Assembly (NCBI GenBank): GCA_963794475.1 | Contig: CAWCDW010000002.1 | Coordinates: 682,001 to 746,000, forward strand | Reading direction: 5' to 3' | DNA from: GAS188 sp963794475 | Lineage (GTDB): Bacteria; Pseudomonadota; Alphaproteobacteria; Rhizobiales; Beijerinckiaceae | Length of the DNA stretch: 64,000 bases | Part shown: piece after piece, positions 33,316-42,336 of the stretch | Numbering within the stretch: the stretch's first letter is position 1 | Layout: each line of letters starts with the position of its first letter | Made by a program: the position numbers and the translations under genes | The notes under the pieces: generated by a model | Told to the model about the DNA's origin: nothing | The model's database searches: none | The model's input: the letters and a program-made list of their open reading frames with translations, nothing else

Positions 33316-34446
33316 ATGACAATGGAGCCGCGTCAAGCCCATGATCGGTCCATGCAACTCTCCTCGACAATTTCTTGGCTCGTCGATTCGGCCGGAGAGA
33401 CGCCGAGTGCCGACCAGTGGCTGGCGAAGCTCGGCACATACTTGATCGAGGACGGCGTGCCGCTCGCCGGCGGCGCTCTGACGCTCGCGCTCCCGCACCC
33501 CCTGATCGCCCGGCGCACCTGGTTGTGGCGCGCCGACAGCGGAGAGGTGATCGAGGCCTTGGGATTTGCGGCCGGGGGGCTTCCGGCGGCGGAATCGGCA
33601 AATCAGCCCGGCGATGCCGGCAGGCGCTGGCTTGAAAGCCGCGCGCCAGGCGAGCTGCGCGAAGATACCGTCGGACCCAACCTGGATGGACCTTCGCTTG
33701 CTTGGGTAGGACCGCGCCTTTTCACACCCAATCAGGCGAATCGGCTGCGTGAGGCCGCGCGTTTCGCGGCGGCTTCGCTCGCCGCGCTGACGGCACGTGC
33801 CACGATGGCGGCGGCTCTCGAGGCCTATCTTGGCCGGCGCAGTGCGGCGCGTGTGCTGGCTGGCCCTTTGCGGCGTGGCATCGGCGAGACCATCCAGGCG
33901 GCGCTCCTCTTTGCCGATCTGCGCGGTTTCACATCGCTCTCCGAGAGCAATCCCCCAAGGGCGGTCATCTCGGCCCTCGACGCCTGGTTCGACCGGATTG
34001 CCGGCTCCGTCCACGCCTTTGGCGGCGAAGTGCTGAAATTCATGGGCGATGGCGTGCTGGCGATCTTCCCGGTCGCGGAAGCATCCCCTCGCCTCGCTTG
34101 CGATGCGGCGCTACGCGCCGTCTTTGCCGCAAAGGTGGGAATGGCGCATCTCGATGACGGGCGGCGGCGGCAGGGCCTCGCTCCTCTGCCCTTCGGCGTT
34201 GCGCTCCATCTCGGCGAGATATTGTGGGGCAATATCGGCGCCGCCGACCGGCTGGATTTCACCGCGATCGGCCCCGCCGTCAACCTGGTCAGCCGGTTGG
34301 AAGGGTTGTGCCGGCCACTCAACAAAACCGTCCTCGTCTCCGGCGCATTCGCCATCGAGACGGCGACGCCCCTGATTCCGCTTGGAACGCACGCGCTGCG
34401 TGGCATCGCCTCCCCCTGCGCGGTTTTCACCGTGCCGGCGGATTGA
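33316..34446 (+). CDS. Class III adenylate/guanylate cyclase
   Basis: A 376-residue soluble protein. The N-terminal half (to about residue 180) is unassigned and may be a sensory module; in similar bacterial proteins it is an unclassified domain. The cyclase domain shows the metal Asp in ALLFADLRGF, the second metal motif FMGDGVLAIF and the Asn/Arg in AVNLVSRLEG, all needed for catalysis. The start is uncertain: TTG 33283, ATG 33316, ATG 33352 are possible, none with a strong ribosome binding site. Short N-terminal tail otherwise. It stands alone, followed by the racemase-like gene on the same strand. Confidence 0.82.
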   Translation: MTMEPRQAHDRSMQLSSTISWLVDSAGETPSADQWLAKLGTYLIEDGVPLAGGALTLALPHPLIARRTWLWRADSGEVIEALGFAAGGLPAAESANQPGDAGRRWLESRAPGELREDTVGPNLDGPSLAWVGPRLFTPNQANRLREAARFAAASLAALTARATMAAALEAYLGRRSAARVLAGPLRRGIGETIQAALLFADLRGFTSLSESNPPRAVISALDAWFDRIAGSVHAFGGEVLKFMGDGVLAIFPVAEASPRLACDAALRAVFAAKVGMAHLDDGRRRQGLAPLPFGVALHLGEILWGNIGAADRLDFTAIGPAVNLVSRLEGLCRPLNKTVLVSGAFAIETATPLIPLGTHALRGIASPCAVFTVPAD

Positions 34447-34548
34447 GATGCTCAAGATCTCCGCTACCGAGCGTTGCGCCGTAGCAGAGCCATACCCCAT
34501 CCAGGCCTCATGTTGCGTCGATTTGCGCATCGCATCACACTACCAAGC

Positions 34549-35694
34549 ATGACACCTCTTCCCTTGGCGAGCGATTTCGCCCTCCATGCACGTCCCAATC
34601 TCTTCGAGATCGATCTCGGCGCCATTGCGCAATTCACGCAGCGCATCCGAGAGCACGTGGGAGAGGGGGTCACGATCTGCGCGGCGTTGAAGTGCAACGG
34701 CTACGGCTTTGGACTTTTGCGCGTTGCGCGCACCATCTTGGCCTCGGGGGCCGACATGCTGTCGATGGTCGATCCCGCCAATGCCATCGAGTTGCGACGC
34801 GCGGGCGAGACGGCGCCCATCCTCGTCTATCCCGGCTCGCTCGCCACTCCCCAGTCGGTTAACGATGCCGAGGTATTCGATTTCATCCCGACCCTGATCG
34901 ATCTCGGCTCCGCCGCGATCTATTCGCACCATGCCACGAGGCCTTTGCGCGTTGCGGTCAAGGTCGATATCGGCCAGGAGCGGCTGGGCTTTCCAGCGGA
35001 AGAAGCGGCGCAAGCAATCGCCGCCATCGCCAGCCTGCCAAATCTCAAAATCCACATCGTCAACGCACACCCCAATGTGCCCTCCCCGCCCTCACATGAT
35101 TACCTTGATTGGCAGCTCGGCCGCTTCGAGACGATGTGCAGAAAGCTCGAGTCCAAAGGGCTCAACGTGCCGATCCGAATGGTCGCCAGCAGCAAGATTC
35201 TGTCGTTGACGCGCAAGGCCAGCTTCAACGCGGTCGATCCAGGACAGATGTTCTTCGGGCCCTTTCGCGCCGAGGGAGATGTGCCCTGGCCGACCCTTCG
35301 CCAGGCTTTCGCAAAACTGACGAGCCGTCTCATCCATGTCCGCGCGCTCGAACGAAGCGAATTTCTGGCACAGGCGCCATTTCCGATGCGCCCCGGCACT
35401 CGCCTTGGTGTCATGCCGATCGGGTCGGCCGACGGCTTGGGCCAGCTTCATTGCGGCGAGGTGCTGGTGCGCGGCCGCCGTGCGAAGCTTCTCGGCAACC
35501 CCTCCCTCGAACATTCGCGCCTCGATCTCACCGACATCCCGGAGGCCAAGCTCGGGGACGAGGTGGTGATCATCGGCGAACAAGGCAGCGACAGAATCAC
35601 ACCCGACGCTGTCGTTGCGCATCAGCGCCATGCGAGGATCACCGATCTCGCCATGGCCATCCGGCCGAGCGTGCCGCGCAAATATTTGGAGTGA
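34549..35694 (+). CDS. Alanine-racemase-like protein lacking both catalytic tyrosines
   Basis: A 381-residue fold-type III PLP protein resembling alanine racemase. The PLP Lys is present in ALKCNGYGFG, with the substrate-facing region IHIVNAHPN, and DPGQMFFGP in the middle. In alanine racemase the second base, Tyr265, lies in an SYGATY-like stretch; here this reads LAQAPF with no Tyr, and the later GYADG is GSADG. The usual MDQ is LEH. The structure is likely intact, but standard racemase chemistry is doubtful, so another PLP reaction, a regulatory role or binding is possible. ATG 34549 fits the usual N-terminus, but TTG 34474 and ATG 34510 are also open. Confidence 0.75.
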   Translation: MTPLPLASDFALHARPNLFEIDLGAIAQFTQRIREHVGEGVTICAALKCNGYGFGLLRVARTILASGADMLSMVDPANAIELRRAGETAPILVYPGSLATPQSVNDAEVFDFIPTLIDLGSAAIYSHHATRPLRVAVKVDIGQERLGFPAEEAAQAIAAIASLPNLKIHIVNAHPNVPSPPSHDYLDWQLGRFETMCRKLESKGLNVPIRMVASSKILSLTRKASFNAVDPGQMFFGPFRAEGDVPWPTLRQAFAKLTSRLIHVRALERSEFLAQAPFPMRPGTRLGVMPIGSADGLGQLHCGEVLVRGRRAKLLGNPSLEHSRLDLTDIPEAKLGDEVVIIGEQGSDRITPDAVVAHQRHARITDLAMAIRPSVPRKYLE

Positions 35695-35712
35695 GAGCAG
35701 TCTCACTCTGGA

Positions 35713-36753
35713 TCAGCGCGATCGCTTCCCGAGCTGAATCAGCGCGAGCCCGGCTGCCCAATAGCCGTGCTCGACGAGACGAAGCGTTTCGATGTTATCC
35801 GAAGGATCGGTCTCGAATTGCGTCCCGCTCTCGAGGCATTCGACAAAATGCCTGATCACGCCGTCGAAGCTCGCCTGATAGCCCTTCTCATTGTCGAAGG
35901 GGATATCGAGCGGATCCGGCCCGAGGCGCCGCAGCATACTCTGCTCGAAAACGGCGCTTGCCTTGCTGCCGATGATTTCGAGCCGGTCAGACGCTCGGGG
36001 CGGATAGCCTGGCGCGGCCATCGTGCCGGTGACCTCGATCGGCGCGCCGGCCGCCGTCTCGAGAAAGAGCGAGGCAAACGTCTCGCCCTCAACGTCCGGC
36101 AGCGTGCGCGCGGCGCGCGCAGTGACGACGCGCAACTCGCCGCAGAGGAAGCGCATGACATCGAGATGATGGATCAGAACCTCCGCCATCATCAGGCGCT
36201 TCTCGTGCTGCATGAAGGGTTGACGCACGAAGGCCGGGCGTTTGCCCCCGGCATCCGGCAAGAAGCCGGAATTGACCATAGCCATGCGTCCAAGCACGAT
36301 ATCCCCCAGAAGCCCCGTGGCAATCCAGCGCTTGAGTTCGCGATACCAAGGCCGGAAGCGCCAGTTCTCATGCACCATCAACCGGATTTTTCCGCCGAGC
36401 CTCAGCACCAGCTCTTGTGCCTCTGCCAGCGTCGGCGTGAGCGGTTTCTGGCACAGCACATCGATGCCGCGCATGGCCGCTGCCTCGACCCAGCCGGCAT
36501 GGGTCTCGCGCGGTGTCGCCACGTCGAGCGCATCGATCGCTTCGCCCGCCAGCATGGCGTCGCGCTCGGCATAAATCTTGGCGATGCCGAACTCCTGCGC
36601 ACGGCTGCGCGCCTTGCCTTCGTCGGGGTCGCACACGGCGATGAGCTCGACGCGCTCGCCGAGGTTCCGCCACGCGGTGAGATGATACCAGCTAATCATC
36701 CCGGCGCCTGCGAGCGCCACCTTGAGTGCAGGAGCCCGTCTCGTCTTCGTCAT
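35713..36753 (-). CDS. Gfo/Idh/MocA family oxidoreductase
   Basis: A 346-residue NAD(P)-dependent dehydrogenase with the nucleotide-binding VALAGAGMISWYH and the catalytic Lys in CQKPLTPT. The C-terminal substrate domain contains HHLDVMRFLCGE. Such enzymes oxidise cyclic sugars or cyclitols, giving a lactone or ketone. ATG at 36753 overlaps the stop of the lactonase-like gene (TGATG), so translation is coupled. Last gene of the ABC operon, likely to act directly on the imported compound. Confidence 0.85.
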   Translation of the reverse strand: MTKTRRAPALKVALAGAGMISWYHLTAWRNLGERVELIAVCDPDEGKARSRAQEFGIAKIYAERDAMLAGEAIDALDVATPRETHAGWVEAAAMRGIDVLCQKPLTPTLAEAQELVLRLGGKIRLMVHENWRFRPWYRELKRWIATGLLGDIVLGRMAMVNSGFLPDAGGKRPAFVRQPFMQHEKRLMMAEVLIHHLDVMRFLCGELRVVTARAARTLPDVEGETFASLFLETAAGAPIEVTGTMAAPGYPPRASDRLEIIGSKASAVFEQSMLRRLGPDPLDIPFDNEKGYQASFDGVIRHFVECLESGTQFETDPSDNIETLRLVEHGYWAAGLALIQLGKRSR

Positions 36754-37598
36754 CACGCTGTCCTCGAAGCCAGCTCTCGGAAGCCGAAAAGCCGCGCGCC
36801 GTTCGCCCCCATGACCATGCTTCGTTCGCCAGGGTCGCTCAGCCAGCGCGAGGGCGCGCGCAAGGCCGCCTCATAGCTGAAGCCTCGGGGAAAGTTGATG
36901 AACGGCCAATCGGAACCCCAGATGCAGCCCTCGATCCCAAAGGCTCCGATCAGCGCTTCCGCGAAGGGGTCGAGATCGGCGAAATCCTCCGGCCGGCTCG
37001 AGAGCCGGAAGGGCGCCGAGAGCTTCACCGTGGCTTTGCCTTCGCGCCCCAGAGCCAGCACCGCCGCGAAGCCCGGCTGAGACAGCCCCGCCGCGGGGTT
37101 GCGCACACCGAAATGATCGACGAGCACCCTGACCCGGCTACGAAGCAACGTGGGGGCGACCGCCTGCCATTGAGCGTCGTCCGCAAAGACCTGCGCGAAC
37201 CAGCCAAGCTCCTCGAGGCGTGCGAGGAAGTGCTCGGCCCGAGGTCCTTCGAGCGCGTCGGGCCTGTGACTTTGGAGATTGAATCGAACACCGACGACGC
37301 CTTGCTCGGCAAGCTTCGCAAGCTCGCTCTCGAGCGTCACGGGATCGACAACGGCAATCGCCTTGAAGCGCCCCGGATGGCGCGCCATGGCATCGAGCAA
37401 TGCGGAGTTGTCGTAGCCATAGCCACTCGGCTGCACCAACAGAGCTTGCGCGACGCCATGGGCATCGAGCACGGCGCAATATTCTTCGCTCGTGCCGGTC
37501 TCATGCGGCAGCGGCTTGTATCCGGGTCCATCGGCAAGAAGAAAGCGGGCCGGATCGATAATATGGGCGTGCGTGTCGATTATGCGGTTGTCGCCCAT
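36753..37598 (-). CDS. Amidohydrolase (sugar lactonase / LigI-like)
   Basis: A 281-residue TIM-barrel hydrolase of the COG3618 group (2-pyrone-4,6-dicarboxylate hydrolase and L-rhamnono/L-fucono-lactonases). Motifs: DTHAHIIDP at the N-terminus, VDHFGV in the middle and the metal-site Asp in WGSDWPFIN near the end. Together with the Gfo/Idh enzyme it would open the lactone that the dehydrogenase forms. It overlaps the ATPase gene by 19 bases and the dehydrogenase gene by one base. Confidence 0.85.
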   Translation of the reverse strand: MGDNRIIDTHAHIIDPARFLLADGPGYKPLPHETGTSEEYCAVLDAHGVAQALLVQPSGYGYDNSALLDAMARHPGRFKAIAVVDPVTLESELAKLAEQGVVGVRFNLQSHRPDALEGPRAEHFLARLEELGWFAQVFADDAQWQAVAPTLLRSRVRVLVDHFGVRNPAAGLSQPGFAAVLALGREGKATVKLSAPFRLSSRPEDFADLDPFAEALIGAFGIEGCIWGSDWPFINFPRGFSYEAALRAPSRWLSDPGERSMVMGANGARLFGFRELASRTA

Positions 37599-38734
37599 CG
37601 AGCTTCTCTCTCGCCATGGATGCGGGGGATGACCTGCGTCGTCACAGAGTTGAAGAGATGTGCCGCGGCAAGGTCGAGCTCGACCGTGGCGCGGTCGCCG
37701 GCACGGAGCTTGGTCTCGCGTCCACTGCGCGCAATAATCTCTTCAGAAACGCCTGGCAGCGACAAGACGAGCAGCGTCTCGGCGCCAAGTGGCTCGACGG
37801 CAACGACACTCGCTCCGGCGACGCCAACGAGGCGCTCGTCGCCAGGGCGCGGCGAGGTCTCGTAGAGATCTTCCGGACGGATGCCGAGCAAAGCCTTGCC
37901 ATCGAGCCGGCCCAGCCGTTCGGCAGGCCAGCTTTGGGCAGGCAGAGACGTGCCGCCTAGGCGGAGCTCATAGCCGCGAGCGTCGCCCTGGATGGTGACC
38001 GGAATGAGGTTCATCGGGGGATTGCCGAGAAACCTTGCGACGAACGTATTGGCGGGATTGCGATAGACTTCGAGCGGTTTCCCGATCTGCACGACCTCGC
38101 CTTTGTTCATTATGCAGATGCGGTGACCCATCGTCATGGCTTCGATCTGGTCATGCGTTACGTAGATTGCCGTGATGCCGATCTCGCGCTGCTGGCGGAT
38201 GAGCTCGTTGCGCGTGCTGACGCGCAACGCGGCATCGAGATTGGACAAGGGCTCGTCGAACAAAAACACCTTCGGCTCGCGCACGATGGCGCGACCGAGT
38301 GCCACGCGCTGACGCTGACCGCCCGACAGCGCATGCGGCTTGCGCTTCAGAAAGGGAGAGAGCCCAAGTTTTTCGGCCGCGCCCTGCACGCGCCGTTCGA
38401 TCTCGCTTCGCTCGATGCCACGCCGGCGCAGGCCGAAGGCGAGATTGTTGAAGACATCCATATGCGGATAAAGCGCATAGGATTGGAACACCATGGCGAT
38501 GTCGCGATCCTTGGCCGGGACCTCGTTGACGATCTTTCCATCGACCGCAACCGTGCCTGAGGTGATCGGCTCAAGGCCGGCGACCATGCGCAAGACCGAG
38601 GATTTGCCGCAGCCGGAAGGCCCGAGCAGCACCATGAATTCACCATCCGTTACTGTGAGGGACAGATCCTTGACGGCCGGCTCATCGCCTCTTTCGTAAA
38701 GCTTGGTGAGCGCCGTGATCGCAACCGTCGCCAT
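37580..38734 (-). CDS. Sugar-type ABC transporter ATPase (UgpC/MalK-like)
   Basis: A 384-residue ATPase with Walker A GPSGCGKSS, signature LSGGQRQRVALGRA, Walker B VFLFDEPLSNLDA, H-loop YVTHDQ, and a C-terminal TOBE/OB region (about 240-370) of the MalK/UgpC type, which often takes regulatory inputs. It powers the operon's importer. ATG at 38734 overlaps the stop of the second permease (TGATG). Confidence 0.93.
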   Translation of the reverse strand: MATVAITALTKLYERGDEPAVKDLSLTVTDGEFMVLLGPSGCGKSSVLRMVAGLEPITSGTVAVDGKIVNEVPAKDRDIAMVFQSYALYPHMDVFNNLAFGLRRRGIERSEIERRVQGAAEKLGLSPFLKRKPHALSGGQRQRVALGRAIVREPKVFLFDEPLSNLDAALRVSTRNELIRQQREIGITAIYVTHDQIEAMTMGHRICIMNKGEVVQIGKPLEVYRNPANTFVARFLGNPPMNLIPVTIQGDARGYELRLGGTSLPAQSWPAERLGRLDGKALLGIRPEDLYETSPRPGDERLVGVAGASVVAVEPLGAETLLVLSLPGVSEEIIARSGRETKLRAGDRATVELDLAAAHLFNSVTTQVIPRIHGEREARWATTA

Positions 38735-39576
38735 CAGCGCACCGCCCCCGCGGTCATCCCCTTGATCATAGTCTCGGAGAAGAAAGCGTACAACAGGATC
38801 ACGGGAGCGATGGCGATCATCAGTCCCGTCGCGACCATGCCGACGTCGAGCTGGTGACTGCCCATGAAATGCATGATGCCAAGCGGCAAGGTGCGCTTCT
38901 CATCGTCCGTCAAAAGCACGACCGCGTAGAGGAACTCATTCCACAAGATGATGAAATTGAGCGTGACCGTGGTGAAAAGGGCCGGCACGCCGATCGGCAA
39001 GGTGATGCGCCAGAAGATCTCGAGATCCGAATATCCGTCGAGCCTCGCCGCATCGAAGAGGTCTTGCGGGATCTGCGCGAAGAAGCCCTCGAGAATATAG
39101 ACCGTCATTGCGAGATGGCCGGCGACGTAGACGATGATGAGGCCGGTCAGCGTGTTGTAGAGCCGGTAATCAAGAAGGATCTGGAACAGCGAAAGGATCA
39201 GCAGCTGCGGCGGCAGGATCATGCCGGACAGGATGACGAAGCGCACGAGGCGATTGCCGCGAAAGCGGTAGCGCGCAAGACCATGCGCGACCATCGCGCC
39301 GATGATCGTCAACAACGCGACTGCGGTCACGACCACGATGGTGCTGTTCCAGAAATAGGTGCCGTAATTGGATTTCGTCCAGGCCTCGACGAACTTCTCC
39401 CAATGGAGACTGTTCGGCAGGGCATAGGGGCTCGCGAAGATTTCGGGTGTGGTGCGCAACGACATCACGGCCACCCACAAGAAAGGTCCTCCCGATATCA
39501 CCGTGTAGATCGCCATGAAGGCGAGGAGCGGCGAGCGTCGGAGATAGGAAGGCCATTTGATCGCATGCGCAGTCAT
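38734..39576 (-). CDS. ABC transporter permease (MalG-like)
   Basis: A 280-residue inner-membrane permease with six predicted spans and the EAA loop DLFDAARLDGYSDLEIFWRITLP. This is the second permease of a sugar-type importer. ATG 39576 lies 5 bases after the first permease ends; the long upstream frame is out of register with membrane segments and is rejected. Confidence 0.9.
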   Translation of the reverse strand: MTAHAIKWPSYLRRSPLLAFMAIYTVISGGPFLWVAVMSLRTTPEIFASPYALPNSLHWEKFVEAWTKSNYGTYFWNSTIVVVTAVALLTIIGAMVAHGLARYRFRGNRLVRFVILSGMILPPQLLILSLFQILLDYRLYNTLTGLIIVYVAGHLAMTVYILEGFFAQIPQDLFDAARLDGYSDLEIFWRITLPIGVPALFTTVTLNFIILWNEFLYAVVLLTDDEKRTLPLGIMHFMGSHQLDVGMVATGLMIAIAPVILLYAFFSETMIKGMTAGAVR

Positions 39577-39581
39577 GCAGC

Positions 39582-40568
39582 TCAGAACTCCAGCCTCTCG
39601 CGCTGGCGCAGTATGTGCGTCAGCGCGAGGATGAAGGCGAGAATGATGAGAAACCAGAGCACGGCAATCGCCGAAGGGTAGCCGAGATCGAAGGTGTTCC
39701 AGTCGAAGGCCCGCTTGTAGACGTAGGTCGAGACCGTCTCGGTCGACCAAAGAGGCCCGCCACCGGTCATGATCCAGACGAGGTCGAAGATCATCATCTT
39801 GCCAATGAAAGAGAGCACGGTGAGGTTGACGATGGTCGGCCGGAGCATGGGGATGATGATGTGGATGAGCTTGGCGAACCAGCCGCAATTATCGAGCTCG
39901 GCCGCGCCCAGCACATCGCCGGGCAGAGCGTAGAGCGCGGCGAGAAAGATAATCATATTGAAGCCGAGCCATTTCCAGATGTGCGTCACCATGACCGACC
40001 AAAGGGCGGTTCGCGGATCGCCGAGCCAGGATTGCTCGAGATTGCCGAGCCCGAGCGAGCGAAGGACGACGTTCGCGAGCCCCCAGTCATAGTCGTAGAT
40101 CCACACCCAGATGATGCCGACCACGACATACGACATCAGCACCGGTGTGAACCAAACGACGCGCAAGGGTCGGGCGAAGGGAGCGCCGGAAAAAAGCGCG
40201 AGCGCCAGGAGCAATCCGCCGAGGACGTCGGCGATGGTCGCGACGATCGCGAAAATCGCCGTGTTGCCGACCGCTTTCCAGAATACCCAATCGTTGCCGA
40301 GGAGCTCTTTGAAATTGGCGAGACCAACGAACTCCTGGACGTTCTGCGGCTTGATCGTGTGCACGCTGTTCCAGAAAGTGCGCAGCACCGGGTAGACCAT
40401 GAATGCCGTGTAGATCAGCAGCGCAGGACCGAGCAGAATGACTAGGGTCGCGCGCGAAGCGCGGCGCGCATCGAGCGCCGACGATGGCGGCGCTCGCTTT
40501 GATGACCGCTCCCGCGGCTCGAACCTGTTCACGCGCGAGCCCGTCCGTGCCTGTGTTCGCAGCGCCAT
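39582..40568 (-). CDS. ABC transporter permease (MalF-like)
   Basis: A 328-residue permease with about six spans after a 45-residue cytoplasmic, basic head (rich in Arg/Ser). EAA loop DVLGAAELDNCGWFAKLIHII contacts the ATPase; the loop reads slightly off the standard EAA but is complete. Paired with the MalG-like subunit downstream. Confidence 0.9.
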   Translation of the reverse strand: MALRTQARTGSRVNRFEPRERSSKRAPPSSALDARRASRATLVILLGPALLIYTAFMVYPVLRTFWNSVHTIKPQNVQEFVGLANFKELLGNDWVFWKAVGNTAIFAIVATIADVLGGLLLALALFSGAPFARPLRVVWFTPVLMSYVVVGIIWVWIYDYDWGLANVVLRSLGLGNLEQSWLGDPRTALWSVMVTHIWKWLGFNMIIFLAALYALPGDVLGAAELDNCGWFAKLIHIIIPMLRPTIVNLTVLSFIGKMMIFDLVWIMTGGGPLWSTETVSTYVYKRAFDWNTFDLGYPSAIAVLWFLIILAFILALTHILRQRERLEF

Positions 40569-40667
40569 TTTCCACGGGCTCGGCTGAAGGCGATCGGGGT
40601 CATTTCAGGGAGCAAGCGCCCGGGCCCCTCACTACCGCGCAGCGGGCAACGTCACGGCGCGACATCG

Positions 40668-41954
40668 CTAACCCTTGAAGCAGGCGGTGTTCATCATTTT
40701 GATCGCCTGATCGACGGAAAGAAGACCGCCGGGGAAGGCGCTGTTCATCACCTGCGCAAAGCTGTCCTTGCATTCGCCTCGCGCGAGGTCGCGCGGACCG
40801 CCGATGAAGTAGTCGGCGCCCTTCTGACGCTCCATGAGCTCGGTGAAATAAGAGGCGTAAGGGCCGCTGAACGACTTTACATCGGCCTTGATTCCCGTCT
40901 GCAGATACACCGTCTCGATCCAGCGCTTGCCCATTTCGGGTGTCGACATGGCGTTGATGAACGCGGCAGCGACATCCTTGTGCTTGCTCGCCGCGTTGAT
41001 GGCGAAGCTCGCGCCGACCGCGGAGGTTTTGCACTGGTTGCAAGCGCCGTTATCCATCGCGGGATATTGCATGACTCCTAGCGGAAAGTCCTTCGCCTGG
41101 CCTCCCTTGTCCTCCGGCACGAAGGCGCGTCCGGTGTACCAGCTCCCCATCGGCAGCATCAGCGCTCCCGGTTTCGTGTAGAAGTAGTAATGAGATTCGC
41201 CGAGCTTGAGCGTCATGAAATTCTTCGGATAAGCGCCGGCATCGACGAGCTCCTTCGTCCATTTGAAGACCTCGACGACGCGGGGATCCTCGAAGGAGAG
41301 CGAGCCCGTCCACAATTTGCGGTAATCCTCCTTGCCGAGCTTGCGCAGCAAAGCCTCGCCGAGGATATAGGCGCCGGGGAAGGGACGATCGCCCACGCCC
41401 TGAGCGATGGGCGTGATGCCGGCGGCCTTCGCCTTCTTCACGAGATCGAGGAACTGCGACTGCGTGAACTGGGCGTTCGCGGGCAGCTCGACGCCGAGCT
41501 TCTTCAGCAAATCCTTGTTGTAGTAAATCTCGTTGGTATAGGCCTCTTGCGGGACGCCATAGGTCTTGCCGTTGAACATCCAGACCGCGCGTGCCCAGGG
41601 CTCGATGTTGTTCCAGTCAATCAGGTCATCGAGCGGCGCGAGATATCCAGCTTCGACATATTCCGTCCAGTCGGGCTCGACATAAAGGACATCGGGACCT
41701 TGACCTGCCGGCAACGCTGTCTTCAGGGCGGCGAGAAGGGGATTTTTCTCATACCAGGTGATCTTGACGTGAACGCCCGGTTGAGCCGCTTCGAGGTTCT
41801 TCGCCGCAAGCTCGCGGAACGCGACCTTGGCATCTTCGTCAGCTTCATGGCTCCAAACATTGAGCGTCACGTCCTCGGCACGAGCGCGTGGCGAAGCCAC
41901 CGCTCCCAAACCGATGACGAACAGCAGCGCTGCTGCCAATCTCCATGCGATCAT
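40668..41954 (-). CDS. ABC transporter extracellular substrate-binding protein
   Basis: A 428-residue sugar-type binding protein (MalE/UgpB class). Signal peptide about residues 1-27 (WRLAAALLFVIGLGAVASP, then AR-A-ED). The body shows LNVWSHEADED, PDVLYVEPDWTEYV and YGVPQEAYTNEIYYNKDLL. ATG at 41954 follows GGGAGCAGGAA and gives a proper signal peptide. First gene of the six-gene operon running to 35713; its ligand defines the operon. I cannot say whether it binds a sugar, a polyol or an acid. Confidence 0.9.
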   Translation of the reverse strand: MIAWRLAAALLFVIGLGAVASPRARAEDVTLNVWSHEADEDAKVAFRELAAKNLEAAQPGVHVKITWYEKNPLLAALKTALPAGQGPDVLYVEPDWTEYVEAGYLAPLDDLIDWNNIEPWARAVWMFNGKTYGVPQEAYTNEIYYNKDLLKKLGVELPANAQFTQSQFLDLVKKAKAAGITPIAQGVGDRPFPGAYILGEALLRKLGKEDYRKLWTGSLSFEDPRVVEVFKWTKELVDAGAYPKNFMTLKLGESHYYFYTKPGALMLPMGSWYTGRAFVPEDKGGQAKDFPLGVMQYPAMDNGACNQCKTSAVGASFAINAASKHKDVAAAFINAMSTPEMGKRWIETVYLQTGIKADVKSFSGPYASYFTELMERQKGADYFIGGPRDLARGECKDSFAQVMNSAFPGGLLSVDQAIKMMNTACFKG

Positions 41955-42336
41955 TTCCTGCTCCCGTGAATTCTTGGGGCGCGCGCTCCGTGGCGCCTCG
42001 GCTACAGTATGGGGACGGGCGGCACTCGACGCGGGCCTCACCATTCCCGCCCGCGGGTCAGCAATGCCATGATTGAACGTTTCGGATGTCCTGGCAACAA
42101 GGGATCGCCGCCTATTCATGCGATTGGGTATTAAATATTGTTCGGCGCCTTCATCGCCGCCTCTTAATACTCAACTGGTCCGCAACCGCGGACTATGCCG
42201 AAGCCCGATGGGAATGCACGGAAAAGCCATTCGTGGCACCACGCGGATCTCCCCATTTATTTCGACGCGAGCGCCTCATTTGATGGCTGACCAGGCGCTT
42301 TCTGTTCGCTACGGTGATCCACCCAGGAGAGGCGCG
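41955..42336. other. Divergent promoter region
   Basis: About 380 bases between the ABC operon and the GST-like gene. An AT-richer patch (GTATTAAATATTG, near 42127-42140) is the likely promoter area, but no operator palindrome or EcfG site stood out. Confidence 0.4.
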
